From the NCBI RefSeq assembly GCF_039645585.1, contig NZ_CP147915.1:992001-1056000 (forward strand): a DNA stretch of 64,000 bases, written 5' to 3'. Positions 8,089-17,694 of the stretch are shown piece after piece (positions within the stretch are counted from its first letter, which is position 1; each line of letters opens with the position of its first letter). Both the position numbers and the translations under genes were made by a program. This DNA is from Sulfurimonas sp. HSL-1656. GTDB lineage: Bacteria > Campylobacterota > Campylobacteria > Campylobacterales > Sulfurimonadaceae. Below the pieces are notes generated by a model. The model was not told the origin of the DNA. It worked only from the letters and a program-made list of their open reading frames with translations, and searched no databases.

Positions 8089-8102
8089 ACGAGGAGAAAG
8101 CC

Positions 8103-9797
8103 ATGCAGATGAGTGGCGCACAGATGGTCATTGAGGCACTGAAACACGAAGGGGTCGATACCGTATTCGGTTACCCCGGCGGTGCCATTATGAACGTCTA
8201 TGACGAGATATACAAACAAGATGATTTCCAACACATCCTGACCCGGCACGAGCAGGCGGCCGTGCATGCGGCAGAAGGGTATGCGAAGGTTACCGGCAAG
8301 GTCGGCGTGGCGATGGTCACTTCCGGTCCGGGCTTTACCAACGCCGTGACGGGAATCGCCGATGCGTATATGGACTCCATCCCCCTCGTCGTTATCAGCG
8401 GGCAGGTCCCGATGTCCCTGATCGGGACGGATGCCTTCCAGGAGATCGATTCCGTCGGGATCAGCCGCTCCTGTACGAAGCACAACTACCTGGTTACCGA
8501 CGCGGCAGACCTGCCGCGGGTCCTGAAAGAGGCGTTCTACCTCGCTGCGACGGGGCGTCCCGGCCCGGTCCACGTCGACATCCCCAAGGATGTCACGGCC
8601 CAGATCGCCGAGTTTGACTACAGCCGCCCGGTGGAGATGGAGACCTATAAGCCGACCACCAAGGGCAATGCCCGCCAGATCAAGAAGGCGATCGATGCGA
8701 TCGCCGCGGCCAAACGCCCGCTGCTTTACCTCGGCGGCGGTATCATCAGCGCTAATGCGGCGGAAGAAGTCCGTGCCTTCGCGAAACTGACGGGCATTCC
8801 GGCGGTTGAAACCTTCATGGCCCGCGGCACGATGGGCGCAGACAACCCGCTGGTGATCTCCATGCTGGGCATGCACGGCTCCTATGCCGCGAACATGGCA
8901 ATGAGCGAGACCGACCTGGTCATCGGCCTGGGCGCACGTTTCGATGACCGTGTTACCGGGAAACTGAGTGAGTTCGCGAAGAATGCCGACGTCATCCATG
9001 TCGACATCGACCCGGCGAGCATCTCCAAGCTGGTCAATGCGGAGTACCCGATCGTCGGTGACGTCAAGTACGTCGTCGAGGAGATGACCGCCCTGGCACA
9101 AGGGAAGATCGACGCGGAACGCTTCGCCCCCTGGCTGGAGACGATCGAGCACTTCAACAAACTGCATCCGCTGGGCTACGACGAGGAACCCGGTGTTATC
9201 AAGCCGCAGTGGGTCATCGAACGCATCGGTCAGCTGCTGGGTGAAAAGGCGAATATCAGTACCGATGTCGGCCAGCACCAGATGTGGACGGCCCAGTTCT
9301 ATCCCTTTTCGCGTCCGCGCCAGTTCATCAGTTCCGGCGGTCTGGGAACGATGGGCTTCGGTTTCCCGGCGGCGATGGGGGTCAAGCGCGGTGATATGGA
9401 GCGCGTCAGCATCAACGTCACGGGTGACGGTTCGATCCTGATGAATATCCAGGAGCTGATGACGTCGGTCGAATACAAACTGCCGGTCATAAACGTTATT
9501 CTGAACAACCACTTCCTGGGGATGGTCCGCCAGTGGCAGACACTGTTCTATGACAAGCGCTACTCTGAGACGGACCTCTCCATGCAGCCCAACTGGGTCG
9601 GGCTCGTCGAGAGCTTCGGCGGGGTCGGCTATAACGTCGAGACGAAAGAGGAGTTTGACGCCGCGCTCAAAGACGCCGTCGAGAAGAACGTCGTTGCCAT
9701 GATCAACGTCAACGTTTCACGTTTCGAGAACGTTCTGCCGATGGTCCCGGCCGGCGGTTCGCTGTTCAATATGATGTTGGAATACAAGGATAAATGA
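8103..9797 (+). CDS. ilvB: Acetolactate synthase large (catalytic) subunit
   Basis: This is the ThDP-dependent enzyme making acetolactate or acetohydroxybutyrate for valine, leucine and isoleucine. The start is ATG 8103 with GAGGAG a few bases upstream; an in-frame methionine at 8067 lies inside the leader hairpin. With 564 residues it is of usual length. Seen are the catalytic Glu in ILTRHEQAAVHAAEGYAK, the FAD-region GARFDDRVTGK and the ThDP/Mg motif starting at VTGDGSILMN. It overlaps the small subunit gene by four bases. Confidence 0.97.
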   Translation: MQMSGAQMVIEALKHEGVDTVFGYPGGAIMNVYDEIYKQDDFQHILTRHEQAAVHAAEGYAKVTGKVGVAMVTSGPGFTNAVTGIADAYMDSIPLVVISGQVPMSLIGTDAFQEIDSVGISRSCTKHNYLVTDAADLPRVLKEAFYLAATGRPGPVHVDIPKDVTAQIAEFDYSRPVEMETYKPTTKGNARQIKKAIDAIAAAKRPLLYLGGGIISANAAEEVRAFAKLTGIPAVETFMARGTMGADNPLVISMLGMHGSYAANMAMSETDLVIGLGARFDDRVTGKLSEFAKNADVIHVDIDPASISKLVNAEYPIVGDVKYVVEEMTALAQGKIDAERFAPWLETIEHFNKLHPLGYDEEPGVIKPQWVIERIGQLLGEKANISTDVGQHQMWTAQFYPFSRPRQFISSGGLGTMGFGFPAAMGVKRGDMERVSINVTGDGSILMNIQELMTSVEYKLPVINVILNNHFLGMVRQWQTLFYDKRYSETDLSMQPNWVGLVESFGGVGYNVETKEEFDAALKDAVEKNVVAMINVNVSRFENVLPMVPAGGSLFNMMLEYKDK

Positions 9798-10267
9798 TGG
9801 AGAATGAAAGAAGAGTCGTTTCGGTCATCTTACAGAACGAGGCGAGCGCGCTCTCGCGGATCACGGACCTCTTTTCGGCCCGTGGCTACAATATCGAGTC
9901 GCTGACCGTCGCACCGATCCCGGAATCGAAATATTCGCGCCTCACCATCGCGACCTCCGGCTCCGTCCGGGTGATCGAACAGATTACGAAGCAGCTGCAC
10001 AAGCTCATCCCGGTCCTGCGGGTCTATGAACATGCCGATCTCGTCGAGAAAGAGATGGCGATGGTCAAGTTCCCGATCACGGAGAACCTCTCCGACATCG
10101 AGACGCTGAGCAAGGCTTACAACGGCAAGATCGTCAACGTCGGCAACGACATGATCATCGCGATGGTCGCCGATGAGCCCAAGCGCGTTTCGCACTACCT
10201 CGAAGCCGTCAAGCGTTTCAACCCCAAAGAGATTGTCCGCAGCGGTACCGTGGCACTGGAGCGCTAG
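9794..10267 (+). CDS. ilvH: Acetolactate synthase small (regulatory) subunit
   Basis: A 157-residue regulatory partner of IlvB that confers valine feedback inhibition. The N-terminal ACT domain is clear (VILQNEASALSRITDLFSAR, then GYNIESLTVAP) and the C-terminal half has the usual ALS small-subunit domain. ATG 9794 overlaps the ilvB stop (ATGA); the next ATG at 9797 is an equal alternative. The gene is one base from the first lpxD. Confidence 0.96.
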   Translation: MMENERRVVSVILQNEASALSRITDLFSARGYNIESLTVAPIPESKYSRLTIATSGSVRVIEQITKQLHKLIPVLRVYEHADLVEKEMAMVKFPITENLSDIETLSKAYNGKIVNVGNDMIIAMVADEPKRVSHYLEAVKRFNPKEIVRSGTVALER

Positions 10268-11263
10268 GTGCGACTCTCTCTGATCGCGGAAGCACTCGGT
10301 ACGGCGCTGCCGGGTGAAGAGCGCGAGATCCGTGCTATGAATACGCTGGCGGATGCGTCGGCAGAAGAACTCTCCTACCTTTCAGACAACCGTTACATCA
10401 ACTCCCTGAAAATGACAAAGGCCGCAGCGGTGCTGGTCAAAGCGGATGCCGTCGATGCCGTTCCGGAGCACTGCGTCGCGCTTGTGTGCGAGGATGTCTC
10501 TCTTTGCATGGCGAAGGCGACATCCCTCTTTACTCCGCCGCTGATCGACCACGATGCCGCCGAACCGCTTATCGGAGCGGAGAGCTTTATCGACCCGCGT
10601 GCCAATCTCGAGAAGGGGGCCGTGATCGGCAGCGGTGTCACGGTGATGGCCGGTGCCTATGTCGGTTCGGGCGCCGTCATCGGTGATGATACGGTGATTT
10701 TCCCCAATGCGACGATCTACCGCGACTGCCGGATCGGGGCACGCTGCCGCATTCACGGCGGAACGACCATCGGTGCGGACGGCTTCGGTTATGCGCATAC
10801 GGCGCAGGGCGAACACGTCAAGATCTATCAAAACGGCAATGTCATCATCGAAGACGACGTCGAAATCGGCGCGAACTGTTCGATTGACCGGGCACTCTTC
10901 AACTCCACCGTCATCCGCCGCGGTGCGAAGATCGACAACAACGTGCACATCGGCCACAACTGTGATATCGGAGAGCACTGTATCTTCGTCGCGCAGGTCG
11001 GCGTCGGCGGTTCGACGCATCTGGGACGCAACTGTGTCGTCAGCGGCCAGACGGCATTCTCGGATCACCTGGAGATCGCCCCGTTTACAACGTTTACCGC
11101 GCGTTCCGGCGTGACGAAATCCATCAAGGAGAGCGGCAAGATCTTCAGTGGCTACCCGCTGATGGAACACCGCCTCTGGAGCCGGCTGCAAAGCCGGCTG
11201 TCAAAGCTGGCCAAAGAGGGGATCAGCACAAAAAAGCGAGTCAAAACCCATGAAGTTGAGTGA
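10268..11263 (+). CDS. lpxD: UDP-3-O-acylglucosamine N-acyltransferase, copy 1
   Basis: LpxD adds the second acyl chain in lipid A synthesis. The 331-residue protein has the N-terminal uridine-binding domain, then left-handed beta-helix hexapeptide repeats (about 100-300), including GADGFGYA and the active-site His in DNNVHIGHN, and a C-terminal helix. The start is GTG at 10268 directly after ilvH. It overlaps a second LpxD by 14 bases and aligns with it along its whole length, so this is a tandem duplication. Both copies keep the catalytic histidine. Confidence 0.9.
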   Translation: MRLSLIAEALGTALPGEEREIRAMNTLADASAEELSYLSDNRYINSLKMTKAAAVLVKADAVDAVPEHCVALVCEDVSLCMAKATSLFTPPLIDHDAAEPLIGAESFIDPRANLEKGAVIGSGVTVMAGAYVGSGAVIGDDTVIFPNATIYRDCRIGARCRIHGGTTIGADGFGYAHTAQGEHVKIYQNGNVIIEDDVEIGANCSIDRALFNSTVIRRGAKIDNNVHIGHNCDIGEHCIFVAQVGVGGSTHLGRNCVVSGQTAFSDHLEIAPFTTFTARSGVTKSIKESGKIFSGYPLMEHRLWSRLQSRLSKLAKEGISTKKRVKTHEVE

Positions 11264-12200
11264 AATCTGCGAAAAACTTGGCATTGCATACAACGGTGAG
11301 GAGCGGGAGATCGCGGGTCTCAATGCGCTGCAGGAGGCGGGGCAGGATGAAGTGAGCTTTCTGGAGAACCCGAAATACGCTTCACAGCTCTCCGCCACGA
11401 ATGCCGCGGCCGTACTGGTGACGGCGTCCATGGCGCAGCAGTTGCCGGCACACTCTATCCCCCTGATCGTCGACGAACCCTATATCGTACTGGCGAAAGC
11501 CTCTGCCTTTTTCGCACCCCAGCGCCTTGAACACGATCTGCCGGAGACCGCCGTCGGCGAAGGGACGGTGATCGAGGAGGGTGCCTTTGTTGCCAAGGGA
11601 AGCCGTATCGGAGCGAACTGCCATATCATGCCCGGTGTCTTTATCGGAAACAATGTCACCATCGGCGACAACACGATCCTTTACCCCAATGTCACGGTCT
11701 ACCGCGACTGTGTGATCGGCCGCGACTGCATTATCCATGCGGGGACGGTGATCGGCAGCGACGGCTTCGGCTTCGCGACGACCAAGCTGGGCGAGCACAT
11801 CAAGATCTATCAAAACGGGAACGTCGTCATCGAAGATGATGTCGAGATCGGCTCCAACACGACCATCGACCGTGCCGTCTTCAAGAGTACGGTGATCAAA
11901 AAAGGGGTACGGATCGACAACCTGGTGCAGGTCGGGCACAACTGTGTCATCGGCGAATTCAGCGTCCTGGTCTCGCAGGTGGGGCTTGCCGGCTCCTCCC
12001 GCCTGGGACGCAACGTCGTCATGGGCGGCCAGAGCGCAACGGCCGGCCACCTCTCCATTGCACCGTTTACGACGATCGCCGCGCGCGGCGGCGTGACGAA
12101 GAACGTCGACAAAGGCGGTGTCTACGGCGGGTTCCCGCTGATGGAACACAAGCTCTGGCTGAAACTCCAGGGCAAACTCGCACGTCTGCTCAAAGCGTAA
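11250..12200 (+). CDS. lpxD: UDP-3-O-acylglucosamine N-acyltransferase, copy 2
   Basis: The second LpxD, with 316 residues, is closer to the family's usual form: [20 protein letters not shown] start, hexapeptide repeats, GSDGFGFA, the catalytic His in [10 protein letters not shown] and a C-terminal helix ending [15 protein letters not shown] 11250 lies inside the 3' end of copy 1. The copies share architecture but differ in many positions, so the duplication is old; they may differ in acyl chain preference, which is inference. Confidence 0.93.
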   Translation: MKLSEICEKLGIAYNGEEREIAGLNALQEAGQDEVSFLENPKYASQLSATNAAAVLVTASMAQQLPAHSIPLIVDEPYIVLAKASAFFAPQRLEHDLPETAVGEGTVIEEGAFVAKGSRIGANCHIMPGVFIGNNVTIGDNTILYPNVTVYRDCVIGRDCIIHAGTVIGSDGFGFATTKLGEHIKIYQNGNVVIEDDVEIGSNTTIDRAVFKSTVIKKGVRIDNLVQVGHNCVIGEFSVLVSQVGLAGSSRLGRNVVMGGQSATAGHLSIAPFTTIAARGGVTKNVDKGGVYGGFPLMEHKLWLKLQGKLARLLKA

Positions 12201-12215
12201 CTAAACGCCGCTTTT

Positions 12216-12254
12216 CTGCACGGCGGTGCAGCACAATCTCTTTTTCTTTTTTTG
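12216..12254 (+). terminator. Terminator after lpxD copy 2
   Basis: CTGCAC-GGCG-GTGCAG (12216-12231), then a T-rich tail with runs of five and seven T up to 12254. It lies 15 bases after the stop and faces the convergent aminotransferase gene. Confidence 0.65.
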
Positions 12255-12282
12255 TAAATTTTCGGAGTGGAATAGATGAGGG

Positions 12283-12308
12283 CGGGGCGGCGCAAAGCGC
12301 CATCCCCG
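12283..12308 (-). terminator. Hairpin after the aminotransferase gene
   Basis: Read on the minus strand, CGGGG-AT-GGCGC-TTT-GCGCC-G-CCCCG forms a two-part GC stem seven bases after the stop. The following bases are only moderately U-rich. Confidence 0.45.
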
Positions 12309-12314
12309 TAAGCA

Positions 12315-13481
12315 TCAGTAGGCTTTGACGAAGTCGGCGATCCGCGCGATGCCTTCGCGGATGTTTTCGATGTCGGTGGCAAAACTGAAGCGGAAGTAGC
12401 CGTCCATGCCGAAGCCAAGTCCCGGTACGACCGCGACCTCTTTCTCTGCGAGCAGGCGTTTGCAGAAGGTCATGGAGTCTTCAGTGATCTCTTTGATGTT
12501 GACGAAGAGGTAAAAGGCACCGTCCGGCGAGAGTACGGAGAGGCCGTCGATGGCGTTGAAGCGTTCGACCGCTTCGTCGCGGCGTGCCATGAAAGCCTGG
12601 CGCATCATCTCGATCTCATCATCCGCAGAGCCGTCGAGGCCCTTGATGGCGGCGTACTGGGTGATGGAATTGATGTTGGATGTACTCTGGCTCTGCAGGT
12701 CTTTGGTCGCTTTGATCATTTTGGCATCTGCGGAAGCCATGTAGCCGAAACGCCACCCCGTCATCGCAACGGATTTGCTCAGCCCGTTGATGGTAACGGT
12801 ACGCTTGAACATGTCGTCGCTGATAGACGCGGCGGAGGTGAACTCCCCTTTGTAGACGAGTTTTTCGTACATCTCATCGCTGGCGACGATGATGCCGGTG
12901 CCTTTGAGGACTTCTGCCAGTGCTTCGAGCTCCGCTTTGGAGTAGACGGCGCCCGTCGGGTTCGACGGCGTGGTGAGGATCAGCATCTTTGTTTTCGGTG
13001 TGATGGCATCTTGGAGCTGCTGCGGCGTGATCTTGAAGCCGCTGGCATCGTCGGTCAGGATCTCGACCGGGGTACCGCCGCAGTACTTGACCAGTTCCGG
13101 GTAGGTGACCCAGTAAGGTGCGGGGATGATGACCTCGTCACCCTCCTGTACCGTGGCCGAAAAGAGGTTGAAGAGTGAATGCTTGGCACCGTTGTTGACG
13201 ATGACCTGGTTCATCTCGTAGTGCAGGCCGTTGTCGCGTTTCAGCTTCTCGATGACCGCCTTTTTAAGTTCCGGGATGCCGTCAACGGCCGTATAGCGGG
13301 TTTTGTCGCTTTCGATGGCGGCGATTGCGGCATCTTTGATGACACGGGGCGTACCGAAGTCCGGTTCGCCGGCGGAGAAACTCAGCACGTCTTTACCCTG
13401 CGCGCGCAGTTCCTGCGCGAGTGCGGTGACGGCGATCGTGATCGATTCGGAGAGAACGTTTACTCTATCGGTCAGTTGCAT
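12315..13481 (-). CDS. aspC: Class I aminotransferase, probable aspartate aminotransferase
   Basis: A PLP enzyme transferring the amino group between aspartate and 2-oxoglutarate. At 388 residues it is a class I-gamma (AspB-type) form. Seen are FSAGEPDFGTP near residue 36, TPSNPTGAVY, the PLP lysine in NGLSKSVAMTGWRFGY and the carboxylate-binding Arg in YFRFSFA near the C-terminus. An AAAAGG site precedes the start by six bases. It stands alone between its own promoter and terminator. Prephenate or other acceptors cannot be excluded. Confidence 0.92.
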   Translation of the reverse strand: MQLTDRVNVLSESITIAVTALAQELRAQGKDVLSFSAGEPDFGTPRVIKDAAIAAIESDKTRYTAVDGIPELKKAVIEKLKRDNGLHYEMNQVIVNNGAKHSLFNLFSATVQEGDEVIIPAPYWVTYPELVKYCGGTPVEILTDDASGFKITPQQLQDAITPKTKMLILTTPSNPTGAVYSKAELEALAEVLKGTGIIVASDEMYEKLVYKGEFTSAASISDDMFKRTVTINGLSKSVAMTGWRFGYMASADAKMIKATKDLQSQSTSNINSITQYAAIKGLDGSADDEIEMMRQAFMARRDEAVERFNAIDGLSVLSPDGAFYLFVNIKEITEDSMTFCKRLLAEKEVAVVPGLGFGMDGYFRFSFATDIENIREGIARIADFVKAY

Positions 13482-13525
13482 TCTAGGCCTTTTGGCGGGA
13501 AATATCCCTAGTGTTAAATCCTGAA

Positions 13526-13531
13526 ATTATA
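13526..13531 (-). promoter_or_regulatory. -10 box TATAAT for the aminotransferase
   Basis: Read on the minus strand, TATAAT sits about 45 bases upstream of the aminotransferase start. No clear -35 element is seen. Confidence 0.45.
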
Positions 13532-13579
13532 CCACTATAAGGATTAGGGCAGTGTTGAAAAGGAATGTCAGGCGGAAAT

Positions 13580-13927
13580 TTAGGCGCAGCGTGTTCTGAA
13601 ACGGCAGGCAATGCGGTGAAGCAGCACCGCGGCGGCTACGGCAGCCGCATCGACGGCAAGATCCGAAAGCGATGCGTAACGGTTCGGCAGGAAGGCCTGG
13701 ACGATTTCGATGAGGAGCCCATAGGCGAGCAGGACGGCGCTGCGAAGACGCCAGGAGAGCGCGGGGTAGGAAAAAAGGTGGAGCATATAGAGGGTGAAAA
13801 AGGCGGCAAAGTGGTTGAGAATATCACTGAAAGAAGCGAGTTTCGGCAGCGGGTCGTAGCTGGGGATAAAGGCGAGGATCGAAATGGCGAGGAGTGCGGC
13901 GGCGAAGAGAAGCTTCGCGGCGGTCAT
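13580..13927 (-). CDS. VanZ-like membrane protein
   Basis: A 115-residue protein with about four membrane segments, matching the short VanZ-like family: SDILNHFAAFFTLYMLH, AVLLAYGLLIEIVQAFLPNR and the SLSDLAVDAAA region are the conserved parts. The family is membrane-bound and mostly of unknown role; VanZ itself gives low-level teicoplanin resistance. Its start overlaps the cysE stop (ATGA), which makes it the last gene of the ubiX-to-vanZ operon. Confidence 0.8.
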   Translation of the reverse strand: MTAAKLLFAAALLAISILAFIPSYDPLPKLASFSDILNHFAAFFTLYMLHLFSYPALSWRLRSAVLLAYGLLIEIVQAFLPNRYASLSDLAVDAAAVAAAVLLHRIACRFRTRCA

Positions 13928-14622
13928 TTCATCGCTTTGAGGAAGGAGTCGTAGATATTCTCCAGTTCGAGATCCTGCTCGAGGATTTCGGCATTGTCCT
14001 GCATCAGGATGTGCTCGAGGACGGCCACACGCTTGAGCAGGTACTCGAAGAGTTCCTTGTCGATGTCGGGAAGCTTGTTGTGGCTGAGCGGGTCCTTGTC
14101 GCGCCCCTTTTCGATGATCCGCGCCGGGATACCGACGGCGGTGGAGTTGTCCGGGACCGGTTTGACGACGACCGAGTTGGAACCGATCTTGGCATTTTCA
14201 CCGATAATGATGTCGCCGAGCACCTTGGCACCTGCGCCGATAACGGCATGGCTTCTGATCGTCGGGTGGCGTTTGCCGGGGGTGAGGCTCACCCCGCCGA
14301 GCGTCACGCCCTGGTAGACGAGGACATCGTCTTCGATAATACAGGTCTCGCCGATGACGACGCCGATGCCGTGGTCGATAAAGAAGCGGCGCCCGATCGT
14401 GGCCCCCGGGTGGATGTCGATGTTGGTCAGAACCTGGTTGATCGCCATGATGAAGCGTGCGGTGCGGCGGAAACCGTTTCGGTAGAAGCGGTTGGCGATC
14501 CGGTACCAGGTGACCGCCCAGATACCGGGGTAGTTGAAAAAGAGTTCGAAGCGGCTTCGGATGGCAGGGTCGTTATGGTAGACGTTGACAAAATCTTCTT
14601 TGATTTCAGCAAATAGGCCCAC
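13924..14622 (-). CDS. cysE: Serine O-acetyltransferase
   Basis: CysE makes O-acetylserine for cysteine synthesis. The 232-residue protein is the short EpsC-like type. The hexapeptide beta-helix runs from about residue 70; the catalytic His is in FFIDHGIGVVIGET, followed by VYQGVTLGGVSLTPGKRHP and the KIGSNSVVVKPVPDNSTAVG turn. Beyond residue 180 it has an acidic helical tail that the shortest forms lack. It is 11 bases downstream of speA in the same operon. Confidence 0.94.
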   Translation of the reverse strand: MGLFAEIKEDFVNVYHNDPAIRSRFELFFNYPGIWAVTWYRIANRFYRNGFRRTARFIMAINQVLTNIDIHPGATIGRRFFIDHGIGVVIGETCIIEDDVLVYQGVTLGGVSLTPGKRHPTIRSHAVIGAGAKVLGDIIIGENAKIGSNSVVVKPVPDNSTAVGIPARIIEKGRDKDPLSHNKLPDIDKELFEYLLKRVAVLEHILMQDNAEILEQDLELENIYDSFLKAMK

Positions 14623-14633
14623 CGGTAACCCCT

Positions 14634-16466
14634 CTATTTTGTCGTACGCAAATAGCCGTTTTGCGCCAGGAAGTGTTTGAGTGTGGAAAGTGTATCACGG
14701 TTTCCTTCCTTTGTCCTAAATTCGGATTCGGCAATCCGCGTTTCAAGTTGTTTTAATACGGTGGCCGGGTCGTACTCGAGGTTGTCGAGGATCTCAAGGA
14801 TGTCCTCGGCCTCGTCGAGGTTGGTGAAGCGGTAGCCGTCGTCGTCGATCAGGACCGTTGCCTCGCTGGGGTGGCTGAAAAGGTTGTGATGCATGCCGAG
14901 GGTCTCCTGGTAGGCACCGACGTTGAAAAAGCCCAGGAAGTACTCTTCGACGTCGAGGTCCACGTCGTGCAGGTAGAGCGGCGCTTTGGGGTCAAAACCG
15001 ATCTCCCCGTCGCTGTCGCAGGTGATATCCCACAGGGATGCCGCCCGGATGGCCGGCTGTTCCAGGCGGTCCAGCGGCATCACGGGGAAGTGCTGTTTGA
15101 GGCCCCAGTAGTCCGGCATGCTCTGGAAAAAGGAGCTGTTGACGAGGTAGCGTTCCTGCAGCCGCTCCTGCAGCCGTTCGATCTCGGGGAGCTGGTTGCT
15201 CTGTTTGAGGTAGAGGGCCTTCTTGATAATGAGGTGCACCAGGGTCTCCGCGTTGGAGCGGTCCTGCAGGTCGATGTAGCCCAGCTCGAACAGCTTGAGC
15301 AGGGATTCGAGGTGGTCGAGGGCGTCGTGGAGGTACTCGATACTGTTGCCGGAGGTGAGCATGTTGTTGAGTTCGAGCAGCTCCTCGATCAGGGGCGGGT
15401 TGACCTCTTTGAGCTTGAGGGAGCGCTCCTGGTAGTCGTGGGAGAAGAGCTCAAGGACCGGCGTGACGAGGACGGCGTGCGACGCGGTAATGAAGCGGCC
15501 CGATTCGGTTACGATGTTGGGGTGTTCGACCCCCTTGTCATTCATGATCCCGCCGAGCAGGAAGACGACGTCGTTGGCGAACTCTTTGAGGCTGTAGTTG
15601 CGGACCCGCTGTGACGGGTGCTGGGCATACTCGACGGAGAGGCCGCCGCCGATGTTGATGGCGCGCAGGGCATCGGCCCCCATCCGTTTGAGTTCGGCGT
15701 AGATATTCCCCGCTTCGCGCAGGGCGCGTTTGAGCGGGGCGATCTCATCCATCTGCGAGCCGATATGGAAGTGCAGCATCGTGAAGCGGTCGAGCAGGTT
15801 ATGGCGTGTGAGCAGCTCAAAGGCTTCAAGCAGTTCCGTGGAGGTGAGGCCGAACTTGGCCTGCATCCCGCCGCTTTTCGCCCAGATACCGCTGCCGCCG
15901 CTGTGCAGGCGGATACGGATGCCGATGTTCGGGACGCGGAAGGAGGTGTTCTCGGCGACTTCGATGATCGATTCGAGTTCGCCGATCCCTTCGATGGTCA
16001 GGGTGATGTTGTGGCCCATCTGCGCCGCCAGGAAGCCCATGGTGATCATCTCGACATCTTTGAAGCCGTTGACGGTAATCGGCGAGCCTGTCGGGGTGTT
16101 GGCCATGGCCAGGATCAGTTCCGCCTTGGAACCGGCCTCGAGACCGTACTGGTGATCCCGGCCCGCTTCCACGATGGACTTGACGACCTCCGGGTACTGG
16201 TTGACCTTCAGCGGATAGACGGCTTTGAAGCGCCCATGGTAGTGGTTTTCCTCGATGGCGCGGTTGAAGTGGCCGTAGAGGGCATCGATCTGCTTGGAAA
16301 TAAGGTGGGGGAACCGGAGAATCACGGGTCCGGTAATCTCTTCCGAACGGATTTGCTTGATAATATCGATCAGCGCGGGTGAGCTCTTGTAGTTGATGTG
16401 GGCTCTGCCGTCGCGGATAATGAAGTTGTGGTCACCCCAGATATCGAGTCCGTAGGGCTGTTGCAT
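14634..16466 (-). CDS. speA: Biosynthetic arginine decarboxylase
   Basis: SpeA decarboxylates arginine to agmatine, opening polyamine synthesis. With 610 residues it fits the alanine-racemase-fold family. The PLP lysine is in AVYPLKVNQYPEVV near residue 85; GLEAGSKAELILAMA, the INIGGGLSVEY loop and SLWDITCDSDGEI follow in the expected order. In Campylobacterota this path can lead to carboxyspermidine-based polyamines; only the first step is visible here. It is 16 bases after hisS. Confidence 0.95.
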   Translation of the reverse strand: MQQPYGLDIWGDHNFIIRDGRAHINYKSSPALIDIIKQIRSEEITGPVILRFPHLISKQIDALYGHFNRAIEENHYHGRFKAVYPLKVNQYPEVVKSIVEAGRDHQYGLEAGSKAELILAMANTPTGSPITVNGFKDVEMITMGFLAAQMGHNITLTIEGIGELESIIEVAENTSFRVPNIGIRIRLHSGGSGIWAKSGGMQAKFGLTSTELLEAFELLTRHNLLDRFTMLHFHIGSQMDEIAPLKRALREAGNIYAELKRMGADALRAINIGGGLSVEYAQHPSQRVRNYSLKEFANDVVFLLGGIMNDKGVEHPNIVTESGRFITASHAVLVTPVLELFSHDYQERSLKLKEVNPPLIEELLELNNMLTSGNSIEYLHDALDHLESLLKLFELGYIDLQDRSNAETLVHLIIKKALYLKQSNQLPEIERLQERLQERYLVNSSFFQSMPDYWGLKQHFPVMPLDRLEQPAIRAASLWDITCDSDGEIGFDPKAPLYLHDVDLDVEEYFLGFFNVGAYQETLGMHHNLFSHPSEATVLIDDDGYRFTNLDEAEDILEILDNLEYDPATVLKQLETRIAESEFRTKEGNRDTLSTLKHFLAQNGYLRTTK

Positions 16467-16482
16467 GTTTGTGCTTCCTGAA

Positions 16483-17694
16483 TTAGAGTTGATCGGCCGC
16501 TATTACCGATTCGGTTTTGGTGTCGAGGTCTTTGATCCAGACGTTCCCCGCCGCACGTTCGTTCTCGCCGATAACGACACAGTAGCGAGCATTGATACGG
16601 TCGGCCCCCTTGAGGTGGGCCTTGAGGCTTTTGGGCGCGTATTCGACGACGACAGTGTTGTCAGCGCGTTTCACCCGGGCGAGTTGCATGATCGGGGAGA
16701 GGGACTCCGCATCCATTGCCCCCATGTAATAGCCGTCGCGGACCGTTTCGGGCATTTTGATCAGTTCGAGCAGACGTTCGATCCCGATGGCGAAGCCGAC
16801 GGCCGGGGTCGCGCGGCCGTCGAGGAACTCGACGAGGCGGTCGTAGCGCCCCCCGCCGGCCACGGCGCTCTGCGCGCCGATCTCGTCGCTGACGAATTCG
16901 AAGGCGGTCTTGGAGTAGTAGTCCAGGCCGCGTACCAGGTGGGTGTCGACTTCATAGGCGATCCCGCCTTCGTCGAGCAGCTGTTTCAGCGTCGCAAAGT
17001 CGCTGTCGCACGCTTCGCAGAGGTTGTCCATCAGCTTCGGGGCGTCCTTGTAGAGGATCTGGCAGCTTTCATTCTTGCAGTCGAGCACGCGGATGGGGTT
17101 GGTCGCCTTGCGGCGGGCGCAATCCTCGCAGATATGCTCCTCGTGCTTGTCGAGAAAACCGACGAGCTTTTCACGGTACTGCGGCATACAGTGCTGGTCG
17201 CCGAGGGAGTTGATCTTCAACCGGAAAGCGATGCCCAGCGCGGCGAGGATGTCCGCGACCATCGTAATGATCGTGACGTCTTCGTAAACCGAATCGACGC
17301 CGAAGCTTTCGCACCCGAACTGGTGGAATTCACGCAGGCGCCCTTTCTGGGGGCGTTCGTACCGGAACATCGGCCCGTGGTAGAAGAAACGCTGGATCCC
17401 CCCGGCACGGTCGAGCTTGTTCTGCACAAAAGCGCGGACCACCCCGGCGGTTCCTTCGGGACGGAGGCAGACGTCGTTGTCGCCCTTGTCGACGAACTGG
17501 TACATCTCCTTGCCGACGATATCGCTGGACTCGCCGACGGAGCGTTTGAAGAGCGCCGTCTCCTCGAGCAGCGGCGTTTCGACATAGCTGAAGCCGTAGC
17601 GCCGGGCGATGGCCGTCGCTGTTTGTAAAAAGTATTCAAACCGCACGTTGTCCGGCGGCAGAATGTCATTCATACCACGCAGGGAACGAATCAT
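16483..17694 (-). CDS. hisS: Histidyl-tRNA synthetase
   Basis: A class II aminoacyl-tRNA synthetase charging tRNA-His. The 403-residue protein has motif 1 around SYVETPLLEE, motif 2 RPEGTAGVVRAF followed by the FRYERPQKGRLREFHQ region, the histidine-specific LVRGLDYYSKTAFEF, and motif 3 AVGFAIGIERLLEL. A zinc-like cysteine set (HICEDCARRK, CKNESC, CEAC) lies in the insertion domain at about 180-225. Its start overlaps the tmk stop by four bases. Confidence 0.97.
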   Translation of the reverse strand: MIRSLRGMNDILPPDNVRFEYFLQTATAIARRYGFSYVETPLLEETALFKRSVGESSDIVGKEMYQFVDKGDNDVCLRPEGTAGVVRAFVQNKLDRAGGIQRFFYHGPMFRYERPQKGRLREFHQFGCESFGVDSVYEDVTIITMVADILAALGIAFRLKINSLGDQHCMPQYREKLVGFLDKHEEHICEDCARRKATNPIRVLDCKNESCQILYKDAPKLMDNLCEACDSDFATLKQLLDEGGIAYEVDTHLVRGLDYYSKTAFEFVSDEIGAQSAVAGGGRYDRLVEFLDGRATPAVGFAIGIERLLELIKMPETVRDGYYMGAMDAESLSPIMQLARVKRADNTVVVEYAPKSLKAHLKGADRINARYCVVIGENERAAGNVWIKDLDTKTESVIAADQL

